Of a stretch of DNA of 64,000 bases, positions 26,759 through 36,089 are shown in pieces. Numbering within the stretch: the stretch's first letter is position 1; each line of letters opens with the position of its first letter. A model generated the notes under the pieces. The model made no database searches. It was not told where the DNA came from and saw only the letters and a list, made by a program, of their open reading frames with translations. Source of the DNA: Nitratidesulfovibrio termitidis HI1 (GTDB taxonomy: Bacteria > Desulfobacterota > Desulfovibrionia > Desulfovibrionales > Desulfovibrionaceae); the NCBI RefSeq assembly GCF_000504305.1, contig NZ_KI632512.1, forward strand, positions 3,598,404 to 3,662,403, given 5' to 3'. Made by a program: the position numbers and the translations under genes.

Positions 26759-27637
26759 CTATTTCAGCTGCGCTTCCCATTCGTTGGTTTCGAACCAGTA
26801 GTGCTTGCGTTCCTTCAGCCAGCCTTCGGCATCCACCAGACGGATCCAGTTGTCGAACACGTTCAGGGTGTCCACGTCGCCCTTGCGTACGGCAAACCCC
26901 ACCGGTTCGCTGGTGAAGGTGCCGGGTACGGGCAGGAACAGCTTGTCCGGGTTCTTCAGCACCTCGAAGGCGGGCAGCGGCGCACTGGAAACCATGGCGT
27001 GGGCGCGGCCCGACAGCACTTCCTGAATGGCCGGGGCCTCGTCGTCGAACAGGCGCAGGGTGGCCTTGGGCAGGCGTTTCTTCACGGCTGCTGCTGCGGT
27101 GCTGCCGGTGCGGGCGGCGATGGTCACCTCGGGCTTGTCGAAGTCGTCCAGGGTGGTGAAGCCTTTGGCCGTGGCGCGGTTGGCCATCAGGGCCATGCCC
27201 GCGTAATCGTAGGGGATGGTGAAGTTGACCTTCAGATTGCGGTCAGGCTTCACGCTCATGCCGCCAATGATCACGTCGAACTTGCCGGTAAGCAGGGCGG
27301 GGATGATGCCGGACCACTTGGTGGGCACGAATTCAACCTTCACGCCCAGGTCTTCGGCCAGACGGTTGGCCACTTCCACCTCGAAACCGACGAACTTGCC
27401 GGTCTTGTCCTGCATGGCCCACGGCACGAAGGTGGAAAAGCCCACCCGCAGCACGCCGCGTTCCAGCACGCCCGCGATGACGCTTTCTTCGGACAGTTTC
27501 TGGCGGACGGATGCGTCTGCCGCATGGGCCGGGGCGTGCGGCGTCAGCAGCGCCCCAAGCATCAGTAACAGTGCCGACAGCAGGGCCAGCAGCAGGGCCG
27601 GGCCGTGGAGACGGGCAGGGGAGGGGATTGCATGCAT
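26759..27637 (-). CDS. Amino-acid ABC transporter substrate-binding protein (family 3)
   Basis: 292 residues. A cleavable signal peptide (LLLALLSALLLMLGALLTP, cut near AHAAD) directs it to the periplasm. The family 3 binding fold is visible: GVLRVGFSTFVPWAMQDKTG, GFEVEVANRLAEDLG, LLTGKFDVIIGGMSVKPDR, then the second lobe. It delivers polar amino acids to the permeases on both sides. A GGAGG site lies 7 bases upstream of the ATG. The substrate cannot be fixed from the motifs. Confidence 0.93.
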   Translation of the reverse strand: MHAIPSPARLHGPALLLALLSALLLMLGALLTPHAPAHAADASVRQKLSEESVIAGVLERGVLRVGFSTFVPWAMQDKTGKFVGFEVEVANRLAEDLGVKVEFVPTKWSGIIPALLTGKFDVIIGGMSVKPDRNLKVNFTIPYDYAGMALMANRATAKGFTTLDDFDKPEVTIAARTGSTAAAAVKKRLPKATLRLFDDEAPAIQEVLSGRAHAMVSSAPLPAFEVLKNPDKLFLPVPGTFTSEPVGFAVRKGDVDTLNVFDNWIRLVDAEGWLKERKHYWFETNEWEAQLK

Positions 27638-27789
27638 GAGGGTGCCTCCGTTGCGGGGCGCGCGGTTGCGGCGCGCGGGCTGCGCCCCGGCGGCATGGCG
27701 TGCCGCCGGTGGGCGGGGTGGCCGCGTCAGGCATCACCGGCTACCGCTGAACAGTGACGTCCGGCGGGTGCCGGCGGATGCGGGACGCG

Positions 27790-28731
27790 TCAGAATTCGT
27801 AGCGCAGGCGCCGTTCCAGCAACTGCGCCAGGGCCGAAAGGGACAGCGTGAGGGCAAGGTACATGCCCGCCACGAGAAACCAGACCTCGAACACCAGAAA
27901 CGTGTCGGCGGCCACCGCCTGGGCCTGCATGGCCAGATCGTGCAGGGCGATGGTGCTGACCAGGGACGAATCCTTGACCAGGGACACCAGTTGTCCGGTC
28001 AGGGGGGGCAGGGCGGTGCGTGCCGCCTGGGGCAGCACCACCTCCATATAGGTTCCAGGCACGTCCATGCCAAGGCTGCGTGCAGCTTCCCATTGCCCCG
28101 TGGACACGGAAAGGATGCCCGCCCGCAGGATTTCGGCGATGTACGCCCCCTCGAACAGCGAAAGGGCCAGCACCCCGGCCGCAAAGCGGCCCAGGCCCAG
28201 CAGCGGCGCCAGCACGAAGTAGACCACGAACAACTGGATAAGCAACGGGGTGTTGCGCACCGTCTCCACGTAGACCATGGACAGGGTGCGCCCCACGCGC
28301 GAACCGGACTGGCGCAGCAGGGCGGCCAGCAGGCCAGCCAGCAGCGCCAGCCCAAGGCTGGCCGCCACCACCTGCAACGTCACGCCAAGGCCGTCCAGCA
28401 GCGGCCCGGCGCGAAATCCTCCATCCGCCGCCGTGGTGAACAGGTGCCGCCACAGCCGGTGCCATTGCCAGTCGTAGCCCGATGCCGCCGTGCCGCGCAG
28501 GGTAATCCACACCAGCGCGCCCATCAGGCAGCAGTACCGGGCCACGTCGCCAAGCACGGCCAGCAGGGCACGGCGTGCAGGCGGAGGAGGAGGGCACTGC
28601 GGCCCCTGAGGGGGCTGAGGCGCGGAGGCGTGCGCGTCGTGTGCGTGGTGGGCGGCGCGGGGCCCTGGTGTGTGCAATGGGGCCGAGCGGTCCCGGCCGT
28701 GTCGGGAATTTTCCATTCTGTGGCGGAGCAT
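27790..28731 (-). CDS. Polar amino-acid ABC transporter permease (HisM/GlnP type)
   Basis: About 313 residues from ATG 28731 (alternatives: 28716). A Pro-rich hydrophilic head is followed by a membrane helix and the permease domain (GPLLDGLGVTLQVVAASLGL, YVETVRNTPLLIQLFVVYF, the contact loop with EGAYIAEILRAGILSVSTGQ, QAARTALPPLTGQLVSLVKD). It forms a heterodimer with the other permease of this operon. It is the first gene of the operon; its start region lies just beyond the qrc terminator. Confidence 0.9.
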   Translation of the reverse strand: MLRHRMENSRHGRDRSAPLHTPGPRAAHHAHDAHASAPQPPQGPQCPPPPPARRALLAVLGDVARYCCLMGALVWITLRGTAASGYDWQWHRLWRHLFTTAADGGFRAGPLLDGLGVTLQVVAASLGLALLAGLLAALLRQSGSRVGRTLSMVYVETVRNTPLLIQLFVVYFVLAPLLGLGRFAAGVLALSLFEGAYIAEILRAGILSVSTGQWEAARSLGMDVPGTYMEVVLPQAARTALPPLTGQLVSLVKDSSLVSTIALHDLAMQAQAVAADTFLVFEVWFLVAGMYLALTLSLSALAQLLERRLRYEF

Positions 28732-28789
28732 ACGCCGCAACACGCCCCCTGCCAAGGTGCACGGTGCGGACAGGATGGTGGCTGGCGTG

Positions 28790-28822
28790 AAAAAGGGCGG
28801 GACAGGTTGCCCTGTCCCGCCC
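28790..28822 (-). terminator. Terminator of the qrc operon
   Basis: On the minus strand a perfect 12-bp stem GGGCGGGACAGG/CCTGTCCCGCCC with a GCAA loop, then TTTTT. It lies 38 bp past the qrcD stop. Confidence 0.95.
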
Positions 28823-28859
28823 GTGAATGCGCGTATCCGTTGGCGCAAAGGCCGCCAGG

Positions 28860-30113
28860 CTACTTGTTCAGCTTCACTTCCTGCGGGAACACCGGCAGGT
28901 AGCGGTACGACAGGCTGAGGATCAGGGCCGCGTAGGCCATGATCATGGCGCTGGCGCCCCATTCCGCCCAGTTGGGGGCGTAGGTTTCCCAGCCGTCGAA
29001 GGGCATCACCGGCGCGGCCAGGGCCTGCACGGTCATGACGTAGCGGTTGATGGTCACCCCGATGCAGTCAAGGATCGCCGCGGTGTAGAACAGCGTGCGG
29101 TTGTTGCGCGTGGACGGGATGATCAGGATGATGGCGGGCAGCACGCCGCAGGCGAACAGTTCGGCCCACAGCAGCCACTTGCCGTAGATCCAGCCGTAGA
29201 AGACCTGGTCGAAGGTCAGGCCGGAGCGGGGCAGGATGTCATTGGCCCACGCCCAGGTGTCCGCCAGCTTGAAGACCATGTACACGGTCAGCATGGTGCC
29301 GGCGATCTTGCCCATCAGGCTCTTGATTTCCCAGCTGACCAGCTGCTTGCCGGTCATCTTTTCCATGATGGTGCACACGAGCACGGTGAACACCGGCCCG
29401 GAACCCACGGCGGAAAGGACATACAGGAAGAAGGTCCAGGGCCAGATGAAGAAGCCGTCGCGCGCGATGTACGGGCGGGCGAAGAGCACGCCGTACATGC
29501 CGCCCAGCGACCCCTGGTGGAACGTGGACAGGAAGGCGCCGATACCGGCGAAGAGCGGCATCATCAGGTGGAAGTTGTGGGCGATGGCGTGCACCAGCTT
29601 GTTGCTGTTCAGCTGCTTCTGCTCAAGGATCAGCGGCACGTACTCGATGACCAGCACGAGGCAGTAGCAGGTGATGCAGAAGATGACTTCCGTCAGCATG
29701 GAGTGCACGTTGGCGTGCCAGTAGCCGAACCATGCGCGCAGCGGCTGGCCCACGTCGAGCACCAGGACGAGCATGGCGCCCGAGTAGCACAGGAAGCCCA
29801 CGATGACCGTGAGATTGATGATGTTCTTCAGCGGGTCGATGTTCAGGATGTAGCGGAGCAGGCCCGTGAAGAACGCGCCCGCGCCCAGTGCGATGACCGC
29901 AAGGTCGAAGGTGATCCACAGCCCGAACCCGAAGTAGTCGTCCAGCCCGGTAACGCCCAGGCCTTCGGCCAGCACCCGGTACGCGGCGTACAGGCCCCAG
30001 CCGAACACGGCCATGACGATGGTGATCCAGACCAGGAACTTGGACAGCGAGCAGCGCGTGCAGCCTTCGGGGAACAGCGCGGCGTCGATGGGAAGGTCGT
30101 AGTTCTTATCCAT
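28860..30113 (-). CDS. qrcD: QrcD, NrfD-type membrane subunit of menaquinone reductase
   Basis: 417 residues with about ten membrane segments, of the NrfD/PsrC family. In the Qrc complex this subunit carries the quinone site and passes electrons from the periplasmic subunits to menaquinone, linking periplasmic H2 or formate oxidation to sulfate reduction. Seen: MDKNYDLPIDAALFPEGCTR at the start, charged residues inside helices, NNRTLFYTAAILDCIGVTIN and VMPFDGWETYAPNWAEWG near the end. It is the last gene of qrcABCD, 9 bp after qrcC, and is followed by a strong terminator. Confidence 0.96.
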   Translation of the reverse strand: MDKNYDLPIDAALFPEGCTRCSLSKFLVWITIVMAVFGWGLYAAYRVLAEGLGVTGLDDYFGFGLWITFDLAVIALGAGAFFTGLLRYILNIDPLKNIINLTVIVGFLCYSGAMLVLVLDVGQPLRAWFGYWHANVHSMLTEVIFCITCYCLVLVIEYVPLILEQKQLNSNKLVHAIAHNFHLMMPLFAGIGAFLSTFHQGSLGGMYGVLFARPYIARDGFFIWPWTFFLYVLSAVGSGPVFTVLVCTIMEKMTGKQLVSWEIKSLMGKIAGTMLTVYMVFKLADTWAWANDILPRSGLTFDQVFYGWIYGKWLLWAELFACGVLPAIILIIPSTRNNRTLFYTAAILDCIGVTINRYVMTVQALAAPVMPFDGWETYAPNWAEWGASAMIMAYAALILSLSYRYLPVFPQEVKLNK

Positions 30114-30122
30114 GGCCGCCCC

Positions 30123-30890
<768 letters not shown>

Positions 30891-30902
30891 GACGTACGTT
30901 CC

Positions 30903-32978
30903 TTATGCTTTGGCGATGTTTACGCCGGCGCTGGTCCAGACCGAAAGGCCCGTGCCGGGTTCCGCACCAGCTGCGAGCAGGCGCATGACGTTTTCGCCCT
31001 TGCCCTTGCTGAACTCGTCGAAGGCGGTGTGCCCGTGCCCGGCAGGCACGGCCACCGTGTCGTTGATGACGCCTTCGAACACGTTCACCCGCGCCATGAA
31101 CTTGCCGGCGGGGTTCGAGAGCTCGATGCGGTCGTGCATCCGCAGGCCCAGCTTGGCGGCCGTGGCCCCGTTCATCATCACGTAGAGCTCCTTGCCCTGG
31201 ATTTCCCAGCGCCGGACGGTCTTGGTGTTGAAGGGCGGGGTGGCGGTCTTGCTGGTGCCCACGTTCAGCTTGGCGACCGGGGCGAGAGCGACGGGGAAGG
31301 CCGGGGCCTTAACGTCAAGAGCCTTGGAAAGTACGTCGGCGCGCAGGGCGATGCCGTTGACCGGCAGCACCGCTGCGCTCACGTGCGCGTTGGTGGTCGA
31401 AGGCTCGGTGAAGCTCGCGCCGCGGGCTTCGGCCTTGGCCTTCAGGGCGTCGGCGAAGGCGGCGACGCCAAGGTCGGCGCCCAGCTTTTTCGCCACGCCG
31501 ATGACCACGTCGCCAGCCGGGCGGGCGTCCACCAGGGGCGCCAGCGCGGGCACGGCAAGGGCGTAGACCACCTGGCCGGAGCCGTAGGGGGTGTCCACGT
31601 CGTCGAAGCGTTCGAGGCCCATGGGCACCGGCAGCACGAGGTCGCAGGCCATGGCGGTTTCATCGAGGAAGCTGGTGAAGGCCACCTTGAAGGGCACCTT
31701 GGCCAGCGTGGCCTTGATGGCGTCGGCCTGGGGCAGCGCGTAGACGGGGTTGGCTTCGTAGAAGACCACCGCCTGCGGGGCGGCGGACTTGCCGGAAGCC
31801 ACCTTGCCGAGCCACGCCACCAGGTCGTTCTGCAGCAGGGCCTTGCGGTCCATGGCGGCAGGCACCACCTTGCGGGCGTAGGGCAGGGCGCGGATGCCGC
31901 CTTCGCGGTTCATGGAGCCCAGCAGCGCGTTCAGGGCAAGACCGGCCAGCACGGGGGCCGCGCCGCCGCCCTGTCCGAACTCGGACCCGGCGATGACCAG
32001 CGGCCGCTTGGCCTTGGCCAGTTCCTGGGCCACGACGGCAAGGCGCTTGGCGTCCACGCCGGTCTGCGCGGCCACCTGTTCGGGGGTGAACCTGGCGGCC
32101 AGGGCCTTGAAGTCGGCGAAGTCGGCGGCGGGGCTGGTGGCGCCCGCCTTGATCAGCAGGTTGGCCAGGCCCAGCGCCAGCACCGCTTCGGTGCCGGGGC
32201 GGATGGCCAGCCACACGTCGGCGGTGGCGGCGGTGTTGTTCTGCACCGGACCCGCATAGGCGAAACGCACGGCCGGGGCTTCGCCATGGGGGCGGCCCAC
32301 CCGGAAGGCGTGGCGGTTGCGGATGACCGGGCCCCAGGTTTCGAGCACGTTGGCACCGATGGCGAGCACGTAGTCGCTCTTCTCGATGTCGTACCCAACC
32401 TGACCTTCGCCGCCCATCAGTTCCCATGCCTTGGCGGCGGACTGGGCCTCGCCGGGCATCAGGAAGCAGGACGCGGAGCCCATCTCGGCGGCCAGCGCCG
32501 TGAACAACTCGTTGATGGTGCCGGTTTCGTCACCGGAGACGACGGCAAGCTTGTTGCCGCCCCTGGCCTTTTTCAGGCCTTCCACCAGCATGGCTTCTGC
32601 CTCTTCCCAGGTGATGCCCACGTACGCGCCGTCGGCGGTACGCTTCAGCGGGCGCTTCATGCGGGAGGGGCTGTACAGCAGTTGCACTTCCGCAGCGGCG
32701 ATGGACGAAAGCCCGCCGCCGAGGGGATGATCGTTGTTGGTCAGCACGCGCACCGGGCGGCCGTCCACCAGCCGCACCTTCACGCCAACGGCGGACGGAC
32801 ACAGCTTGCTGACGGTGGGCACGTACGAATTGGCGCCGTCGATGTTGCGGGGAATCCACGACCAGTTCTGCGTCCAGATGGATACGTCGTCCAGGCTTTT
32901 CCAGACGACGGGGGTGGCGAGAATGCCCGCGGTGGCGCCGCCGATGAACTTCAGGAAACCTCTTCTGTCCAGAGCCAT
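30903..32978 (-). CDS. qrcB: QrcB, molybdopterin-oxidoreductase-like subunit of menaquinone reductase
   Basis: 691 residues of the molybdopterin oxidoreductase superfamily. A Tat signal is visible (DRRGFLKFIGGATAGI). In the characterised Qrc of D. vulgaris Hildenborough this subunit lacks a molybdenum cofactor. The early N-terminus here (around residue 58, SKLCPSAVGVKVRLVDGRPV) lacks the usual four-cysteine cluster motif of active enzymes, which fits that. It serves as a structural core of the periplasmic part of the complex. Confidence 0.95.
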   Translation of the reverse strand: MALDRRGFLKFIGGATAGILATPVVWKSLDDVSIWTQNWSWIPRNIDGANSYVPTVSKLCPSAVGVKVRLVDGRPVRVLTNNDHPLGGGLSSIAAAEVQLLYSPSRMKRPLKRTADGAYVGITWEEAEAMLVEGLKKARGGNKLAVVSGDETGTINELFTALAAEMGSASCFLMPGEAQSAAKAWELMGGEGQVGYDIEKSDYVLAIGANVLETWGPVIRNRHAFRVGRPHGEAPAVRFAYAGPVQNNTAATADVWLAIRPGTEAVLALGLANLLIKAGATSPAADFADFKALAARFTPEQVAAQTGVDAKRLAVVAQELAKAKRPLVIAGSEFGQGGGAAPVLAGLALNALLGSMNREGGIRALPYARKVVPAAMDRKALLQNDLVAWLGKVASGKSAAPQAVVFYEANPVYALPQADAIKATLAKVPFKVAFTSFLDETAMACDLVLPVPMGLERFDDVDTPYGSGQVVYALAVPALAPLVDARPAGDVVIGVAKKLGADLGVAAFADALKAKAEARGASFTEPSTTNAHVSAAVLPVNGIALRADVLSKALDVKAPAFPVALAPVAKLNVGTSKTATPPFNTKTVRRWEIQGKELYVMMNGATAAKLGLRMHDRIELSNPAGKFMARVNVFEGVINDTVAVPAGHGHTAFDEFSKGKGENVMRLLAAGAEPGTGLSVWTSAGVNIAKA

Positions 32979-32990
32979 AGCACCACCCCT

Positions 32991-33626
32991 TTACTTGTGG
33001 CAGACGAAGCAGGCATTGTTTGCACTCGTCACGCCGTAGTGGTTCTCATTGGCGTGACAGCGTTCGCATTGCCACATCTTCATGGTTTGCTTGCTGTAAC
33101 CGGTCAGCTTGTTCTCGAAGTGGGTCGGTGCGCTGTCGGAGTTGGCCACGTCGGGGTGGCACTGGGCGCACAGTTCCGACTCCTTGAAGTCGTGACACTG
33201 GTTGCAGCCGTCAAGGGAATGGGCGGCATGGCTGAAGAAGACGTTGTCGGGCTGGATCTGGTAGACCAGCCACTTAACTTCCTTGCCGGTTTTCACGTAC
33301 TCGTTGACGAAGCGGGCTTCCTCGGGGTCGGAACCCATGACGTCGGAATGACAGTCTGCACAGCTGGCCGTGGAGGGCAGACCCGCGAAGGTCCCGTCCT
33401 CACGCAGCACGTGACACTGCTTGCATTCCATGCCCGCGCTTTCCATGTGCACCTTATGGCTGAAGCGTATCGGTTGTTCCTTCTTGCTGTAGATCATGTC
33501 CGGGAACACCCACCAGCCGAAGATGAGCGACACGACCAGGCCCACGAGAAACGGTGTGATGCCGCCGCCGCAGCACTTCCCGCCATCCTTCGCGCAGCCT
33601 GAACTGTTTAACTGCCTGTCCTCCAT
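32991..33626 (-). CDS. qrcA: QrcA, hexaheme cytochrome c subunit of menaquinone reductase
   Basis: 211 residues, anchored by one N-terminal helix (FLVGLVVSLIFGWWVFPDM), with six CxxCH heme motifs in order: CKQCH, CADCH, CNQCH, CAQCH, CERCH, CFVCH. It is the electron entry point, accepting electrons from type I tetraheme cytochrome c3 in the periplasm. Start at 33626 (MEDRQLNSSGC): the upstream frame has no good support, and GAGG/AAGGG lie just before this ATG. It is the first gene of the operon; the promoter lies at 33691-33720. Confidence 0.96.
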   Translation of the reverse strand: MEDRQLNSSGCAKDGGKCCGGGITPFLVGLVVSLIFGWWVFPDMIYSKKEQPIRFSHKVHMESAGMECKQCHVLREDGTFAGLPSTASCADCHSDVMGSDPEEARFVNEYVKTGKEVKWLVYQIQPDNVFFSHAAHSLDGCNQCHDFKESELCAQCHPDVANSDSAPTHFENKLTGYSKQTMKMWQCERCHANENHYGVTSANNACFVCHK

Positions 33627-33690
33627 ACCCTTCGCCTCATTAGCTGATTTGAGAGATGAATAACGAATGCCCACACTTGCCACGACAACC

Positions 33691-33720
33691 TTACTAGGCG
33701 ACAGTTTGAAAGGCTGTCAA
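33691..33720 (-). promoter_or_regulatory. Sigma-70 type promoter of qrcABCD
   Basis: On the minus strand, TTGACA (33720-33715) and TAGTAA (33696-33691) with an 18-bp spacer, about 65 bp before the qrcA start. The -35 box is a perfect consensus. Confidence 0.75.
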
Positions 33721-33721
33721 G

Positions 33722-33735
33722 GTGAAATATTTCAC
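33722..33735. promoter_or_regulatory. Palindrome GTGAAATATTTCAC, candidate Rex site
   Basis: A perfect 14-bp palindrome one base upstream of the qrc -35 box. It matches the core of the Rex motif (TTGTGAA, 4 bases, TTCACAA). Rex, an NADH/NAD+ sensing repressor, is known to control sulfate-reduction energy genes in Desulfovibrio, and qrc has been predicted among its targets. A second looser pair, CATTTC and GAAATG, lies at about 33746-33769. Confidence 0.65.
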
Positions 33736-33791
33736 GAATCCGCTTCCATTTCGCGCAACTAGGTGAAATGACGAGCCGCCTGAACGGCCAC

Positions 33792-35318
33792 TCAGCCCTC
33801 CTTGCGGCGTCCGTACACGTCGTCAAAGCGAACGATGTCGTCTTCGCCCAAATACGGACCACTTTGGATTTCAATGAGTTCAAGAGGAATGCGCCCCGGG
33901 TTGGTCAACCGGTGAAGCGTGGCTTTCGGGATGTCCACCCATTCATTCTCGGTCAGGGTGCGTTCCTCGTTGCCAACTTGCACAAGCGCGGCGCCTTTCG
34001 CCACCACCCAGTGTTCGCTGCGGTGATGATGCATCTGCAGCGACAGTCGCGCGCCGGGGTTTACCTCTATGCGCTTGACCTTGCGGCCCGGGCCCTCGTC
34101 GAGCACCGTGTAGTTGCCCCAGGGGCGGCGCACGGTAAGGTGCACGTCCACCAGCGGACTTTTTTCGGCCTTCAGCTTCTCCACCACGTCCTTCACCCGC
34201 TGCACCTGGTCCTTGGCGCAGATGAGGGTGGCGTCGCGGGTCTGCACGGCAATGACGTTGGAAAGCCCGATGGCCACCAGCTTGCCCCCGCGCGAGAGCA
34301 GCAGGCAGTCGTCGCAGTCGAGCGCCATGGTGTCGCCCTGGATCACGCAGCCGCGTTCGTCCTTGGCGCCTAGGCGGTACAGGGCTTCCCAACTGCCCAG
34401 ATCGTCCCAGCCGAAGTCGGCCTCGACCACGGCGATGCGGTCCACGTGTTCCATGATGCCGTAGTCTATGGATATGGACGGCAGGGTGGAGTAGCCGTGG
34501 GTCAGCGGAATGCCGGGGGCCAGGGTGGTGTCCTTGCGGGTGGTCCACCAGGCGGCCAGCGCGGGCTGAAACCGTTCCACGGCGGACAACAGCACGCCAC
34601 CGTTGAACACGAACATGCCGCTGTTCCAGAAATGCATGCCCTGGCGCAGAAAGTCGCGCGCGGTTTCCAGGTCCGGCTTTTCGACAAAGCCGTCCACGGC
34701 GAAGGCGGCGCCTATCGCGGCGGCATCGGCGTTCGGCAGGACTTCACCCCTGCGAATGTAGCCGTAGCCCGTTTCCGGCGTGGTGGGTGGCACCCCGAAG
34801 GTGACCGTCCACCCTTCGGCGGCAAGGCCTGCCCCGCGCGTGACGGCGGCGCCCCAGCGGGCCTCGTCGTGCAGTTGATGGTCGGAGGGGAACACCGCCA
34901 GCAGGGGGGGCTGGGCTTCGCCTTCCGCTTCCGTGTCGCCCATGGCGGCATCCAGCCCCAGCAGGATGGCGGGCAGGGTGTTGCGGCCCACGGGTTCTGC
35001 CAGCACCTGGGTATCCAGCCGTTCGTCCAGGGCGCGGGCCTGGGCGCGCACCTCGAACACGTGCTCCTCGTTGGTCACGATGTGCACCCGTTCTGGCGGG
35101 AACAGCGAAAGCACGCGGCGCACGGTCTGCTGCAACAGGGAAAGATCGCCGTTCAGGGCCAGCAGCTGCTTGGGAAACAGCGCCCGTGAAAGAGGCCACA
35201 GCCGGGTGCCGGAGCCGCCCGCCAGGATGACGGCATGGCAACGGCCAAGCGCGGCGGATGCGGAAACTGCCGGGGAACAGGCGACCGTGGCGGTGACGTT
35301 GGCGGGGGGGATGGTCAT
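33792..35318 (-). CDS. manC: Mannose-1-phosphate guanylyltransferase/mannose-6-phosphate isomerase
   Basis: 508 residues, the standard size for the bifunctional type II enzyme. The N-terminal pyrophosphorylase shows ILAGGSGTRLWPLSRALFPK, VFPSDHQLHDE, GFVEKPD and HFWNSGMFVF. The C-terminal cupin isomerase shows RRPWGNYTVLDEGPGRKVK and LSLQMHHHRSEHWVV with the metal-binding His. It makes GDP-mannose from mannose-6-P, the precursor for Gmd. The start ATG 35318 overlaps the rfbC stop by 4 bases, so the two genes are coupled. The open frame extends upstream over rfbC but that part is a shadow. Confidence 0.96.
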   Translation of the reverse strand: MTIPPANVTATVACSPAVSASAALGRCHAVILAGGSGTRLWPLSRALFPKQLLALNGDLSLLQQTVRRVLSLFPPERVHIVTNEEHVFEVRAQARALDERLDTQVLAEPVGRNTLPAILLGLDAAMGDTEAEGEAQPPLLAVFPSDHQLHDEARWGAAVTRGAGLAAEGWTVTFGVPPTTPETGYGYIRRGEVLPNADAAAIGAAFAVDGFVEKPDLETARDFLRQGMHFWNSGMFVFNGGVLLSAVERFQPALAAWWTTRKDTTLAPGIPLTHGYSTLPSISIDYGIMEHVDRIAVVEADFGWDDLGSWEALYRLGAKDERGCVIQGDTMALDCDDCLLLSRGGKLVAIGLSNVIAVQTRDATLICAKDQVQRVKDVVEKLKAEKSPLVDVHLTVRRPWGNYTVLDEGPGRKVKRIEVNPGARLSLQMHHHRSEHWVVAKGAALVQVGNEERTLTENEWVDIPKATLHRLTNPGRIPLELIEIQSGPYLGEDDIVRFDDVYGRRKEG

Positions 35319-35896
35319 GCGTCGGCCTTTGCCTGGGGGGCGGGTTCGAAGATGAACGGCGACTGGAAGTCCCGCAGCCGGGGCAGGCGGCGGTCCTTGT
35401 CCGAAAGGATGGGGGTGATGTCCGGCCAGGTGATGCCCAGGTCCGGGTCGTCCCAGGCGATGCCTCCCTCTATTTCGGGGGCGTAGTAAGCATCGACCTT
35501 GTACTGGAACTCGGTGCCAGGCGTGAGGGTCATGTACCCGTGGGCGAAACCGCGCGGCACGAACAGCCGCGCGAAGTTGCGTTCGCTCAGTTCGCAGCCG
35601 TACCACTTGCCATAGGTGGGCGACCCCACCCGCAGGTCCACGGCCACGTCGTACACGGCGCCGCGAGTGGCCCAGACCAGCTTGGCCTGGGTGGCGGGGG
35701 GCAATTGGAAATGCAGCCCGCGCAACACGCCGGGCTGTTCCGACCGGGCGTGATTGTCCTGCACGAATCCGGCGGCAACGCCCAGGCGATCGAACAGTTC
35801 GCGGCGGTAGGTTTCGAGAAAGAAGCCGCGCTCGTCCTTGAACACGCGGGGTTCAAGTCGGAGCAGGCCGGGAATGCCGGTTTCGATGATCTGCAC
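35315..35896 (-). CDS. rfbC: dTDP-4-dehydrorhamnose 3,5-epimerase
   Basis: 193 residues from GTG 35896, which has GGAGG 5 bases upstream. RmlC cupin features: FKDERGFFLETYRRE, VQDNHARSEQPGVLRGLHFQ with the catalytic His, YDVAVDLRVGSPTYGKW with the catalytic Asp, FVPRGFAHGYMTL. It makes dTDP-4-keto-L-rhamnose. The other rhamnose genes (rfbA, B, D) are not in the window. It is translationally coupled to manC. Confidence 0.95.
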   Translation of the reverse strand: MQIIETGIPGLLRLEPRVFKDERGFFLETYRRELFDRLGVAAGFVQDNHARSEQPGVLRGLHFQLPPATQAKLVWATRGAVYDVAVDLRVGSPTYGKWYGCELSERNFARLFVPRGFAHGYMTLTPGTEFQYKVDAYYAPEIEGGIAWDDPDLGITWPDITPILSDKDRRLPRLRDFQSPFIFEPAPQAKADA

Positions 35897-36089
35897 GAGG
35901 CCTCCGGTGCCTGCGAATGTGGAATTCCCAAAGCGCTTACCCGATTGGGGGGCTTTTTTGAAGCCCCGACGCACGCCAATTCCGCGTCGGGCGCGGATTG
36001 CCAAAACCGTTGCCCATGCCCGTGGATTTGGGATACAGAAACGCAATTGTGGTGAACTTCGCAGTCCGTGTTTTATGTATGGATATGCC

